Part shown: positions 33,023-34,405 of the stretch, piece after piece
How the letters are laid out: each line of letters begins with the position of its first letter
How positions within the stretch are numbered: position 1 is the stretch's first letter
Source: an uncultured Clostridia bacterium
GTDB lineage: Bacteria; Bacillota; Clostridia; Christensenellales; Pumilibacteraceae
Direction: 5' to 3'
Assembly (NCBI GenBank): GCA_947581755.1
Contig: CANPVN010000017.1
Location: 1 to 34,405 of the forward strand
DNA length: 34,405 nt
Translations under genes and position numbers: made by a program
The notes under the pieces: generated by a model
Seen by the model: only the letters and a program-made list of their open reading frames with translations
What the model was told of the DNA's origin: nothing
The model's database searches: none

Positions 33023-33047
33023 CGTAGAATAGAATTTCTATTCTACG
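33023..33047. repeat. 25-bp perfect palindrome upstream of the ger operon
   Basis: Twelve-base arms (cgtagaatagaa and ttctattctacg) flank a single central base. It lies 36 bases before the gerA start, between the strong terminator and the gene. It could be an operator for a dimeric regulator or a second RNA hairpin; it has no T-run on the + strand and only AATAAAAAA on the - strand. Confidence 0.85.
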
Positions 33048-33058
33048 GAGCCGTTTAT

Positions 33059-33089
33059 AAAAGCCGAGAGAAATTCTCTCGGCTTTTTT
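33059..33089 (-). terminator. Strong bidirectional-type terminator between the LRR gene and the ger operon
   Basis: A 13-bp perfect stem (33059-33071 with 33075-33087) and a 3-base loop are flanked by A- and T-runs. On the minus strand it ends the LRR-protein transcript 78 bases after its stop, insulating the ger operon. Confidence 0.88.
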
Positions 33090-33164
33090 GTATGTGTCGC
33101 TTTTTATCTCCGTTTATAAGTCAATGAGATGTTTTGAGTTATTATCCATAGCGTTATTCGTTAC

Positions 33165-34405
33165 TTAATATCTCTTCCAATAGTAATTATAATAAGTATT
33201 TTTAAGATATTTGGCGTTTTGCTCGGGGTTGCCTAAATCCACAGGTTCGGAATCGGTCATATCTTCTTTTGTTGAAACTTTCCAACCTGTGGGATTTTTG
33301 AATATTACTCTTGTAAGTCCGCTGCAACCGCTGAACGCATAATCGCCTATCGTCTGCACATTTTCTCCTATTGTTACACTTGTAAGTCCTCTGAAACCGC
33401 AAAACGCACATCGTTTAATTTCGGTTATATCTGTCGGAATAACAAGATCTTTTATTTCTTCGTTATTCAAATATAAGTGGTCAGCATAATATAAAGGATT
33501 GGAATAACTACCTTCAAAGTCTATTTTACACCAAGCGGATAAATTGCTTATAGTTACTTTTTCAAGTCTGCTACAACTATTGAACGCATGATCGCCTATC
33601 GTCTGTACACTATCGCCTATCGTTACACTTGTCAGTCCGCTGCAATAATAGAACGCAGATGAGCCTATTGTTTGTACATTTTCTCCTATCGTTACACTTG
33701 TTAGTCCGCTGCAAACAGAGAACGCACTACTGCCTATCGAGGTTACACTATTCGGTATCTTTAATTCTCCTGTAATTCCGCTGCATCCATAGAACGCCCA
33801 TTCGCCTATCGTCTGTACATTTTCTCCTATCGTTACACTTGTCAATCCGCTGCAAACAGAGAACGCACTACTGCCTATCGTCTGTACATTTTCTCCTATC
33901 GTTACACTTGTAAGTCCGCTGCATTTATAGAACGCATCGTTGCCTATCGTCTGCACATTTTCTCCTATCGTTACACTTGTTAATCCGCTGCAACAAGAGA
34001 ACGCATATTGTTTGATTTCGGTTATATCTGTCGGAATAACAAGATCTTTTATTTCTTCGTTATTCAAATATAAGTGGCAGGCATAATATAACGGATTAGA
34101 AGCATAATCTTCAAAGTCTATTTTACACCAAGCGGATAAATTGCTTATAGTTACTTTTTCAAGTCCGCTGCAATCATCGAACGCACGATAGCCTATCGTC
34201 TGTACATTTTCTCCTATCGTTACACTTGTAAGTCCGCTGCATTTATAGAACGCATCGTTGCCTATCGTCTGTACATTTTCTCCTATCGTTACACTTGTAA
34301 GTCCGCTGCATTTATAGAACGCATCGTTGCCTATCGTCTGTACATTTTCTCCTATCGTTACACTTGTAAGTCCGCTGCATTTATAGAACGCATCGTTGCC
34401 TATCG
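33165..34405 (-). CDS. BspA-type leucine-rich-repeat protein, 5' end beyond the window
   Basis: The frame is open from the right edge to a TAA at 33165, showing 412 residues. An apparent start at 34067 is a TTG inside the repeat and is not the gene start. Most of the protein is 23-residue BspA/LRR_5 units of the form AFxxCSGLTSVTIGENVQTIG. Two copies of a non-LRR segment (LSAWCKIDFE ... LNNEEIKDLVIPTDITEIK), 597 bases apart, interrupt them. The C-terminal 45 or so residues (from NPTGWKVSTKEDM to a basic YYWKRY) lack repeats and have no sortase motif or membrane helix. BspA-like proteins are usually exported and bind host or other cells; any export signal would lie outside the window. Function is not known. 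Confidence 0.88.
   Translation of the reverse strand, partial: IGNDAFYKCSGLTSVTIGENVQTIGNDAFYKCSGLTSVTIGENVQTIGNDAFYKCSGLTSVTIGENVQTIGYRAFDDCSGLEKVTISNLSAWCKIDFEDYASNPLYYACHLYLNNEEIKDLVIPTDITEIKQYAFSCCSGLTSVTIGENVQTIGNDAFYKCSGLTSVTIGENVQTIGSSAFSVCSGLTSVTIGENVQTIGEWAFYGCSGITGELKIPNSVTSIGSSAFSVCSGLTSVTIGENVQTIGSSAFYYCSGLTSVTIGDSVQTIGDHAFNSCSRLEKVTISNLSAWCKIDFEGSYSNPLYYADHLYLNNEEIKDLVIPTDITEIKRCAFCGFRGLTSVTIGENVQTIGDYAFSGCSGLTRVIFKNPTGWKVSTKEDMTDSEPVDLGNPEQNAKYLKNTYYNYYWKRY
33565..34405 (-). repeat. 69-bp tandem repeats coding for 23-residue LRR units
   Basis: Units recur every 69 bases. At the right edge the units beginning at 34241, 34310 and 34379 (atttatagaacgcatcgttg) are identical over the visible parts, and a related copy lies near 33924. 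DNA-level identity, not just protein similarity, indicates recent duplication or gene conversion. The array continues past the right edge. Confidence 0.9.

Noticed and set aside
33165..34067. Treating the LRR gene as complete with a start at 34067
   Set aside because: The codon is an internal TTG in a repeated segment, and the frame stays open with LRR units to the right edge.

Overview
This 34.4 kb window looks like chromosome of an endospore-forming Bacillota bacterium (Clostridia-like, AT-rich). The evidence is: strong AAGGAG-type ribosome binding sites; sigma-A promoters with near-consensus boxes; the Firmicutes order yqfC-yqfD-phoH-pgpH-ybeY-era-yqzL-recO; a gerA/gerB/gerC germinant receptor operon; the sporulation genes yqfC and yqfD; and a Cys-rich collagen-like protein of the kind found on spore surfaces. 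I cannot name the species from the sequence.

Layout, left to right. 1-613 (-): 5' part of a collagen-like Gly-X-Y protein running off the left edge. 689-1471 (-): amidohydrolase. 1588-2862 (+): purA with a clear promoter and a terminator shared with the convergent pyrG-like gene. 2918-5775 (-): a two-gene unit made of a HEPN ribonuclease resembling the RnlA (RNase LS) toxin and, through a TAATG stop/start overlap, a CTP synthase homologue that has lost key catalytic residues. 5842-9270 (-): a large membrane-anchored Ig-like surface protein. 9413-10772 (-): an ECF transporter S component plus type III pantothenate kinase. 10959-18636 (-): one long operon dgt-dnaG-rpoD-trmK-nif3-zinc ribbon-galU-cytidylate kinase-like, behind a structured leader. 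18936-21581 (-): pyruvate phosphate dikinase. 21742-27707 (-): the yqfC-to-recO operon, with a 34-residue YqzL gene. 27801-29136 (+): rqcP, apparently leaderless, overlapping a fused ispDF. 29133-32987 (-): gerA-gerB-gerC. 33165-34405 (-): 3' part of a BspA-type leucine-rich-repeat protein running off the right edge.

Most genes are housekeeping and tightly coupled by ATGA or similar overlaps. The most unusual unit is the RnlA-like HEPN nuclease coupled to the altered CTP synthase. The nuclease keeps an R-x2-E and R-x4-H active-site signature. Its partner position, where RnlA toxins usually have the RnlB antitoxin, holds a PyrG homologue in which the glutaminase Cys is Gly, the glutaminase His is Arg, and a Mg2+-ligand Asp of the synthetase site is Val. 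A nucleotide-sensing control of a HEPN ribonuclease is a testable but unproven reading.

Other unusual points are: a primary sigma factor with two region 1.1-like modules; a PgpH-type c-di-AMP phosphodiesterase lacking its extracellular domain; a RecO lacking the zinc-finger cysteines; a GerC protein with no lipobox Cys and a long Gly/Ser linker; and near-identical tandem repeats in both edge genes. No rRNA, tRNA, CRISPR array, transposase or prophage gene was seen. No gap between genes exceeds 300 bases; the largest, 18637-18935, holds a promoter, a structured leader and a terminator.
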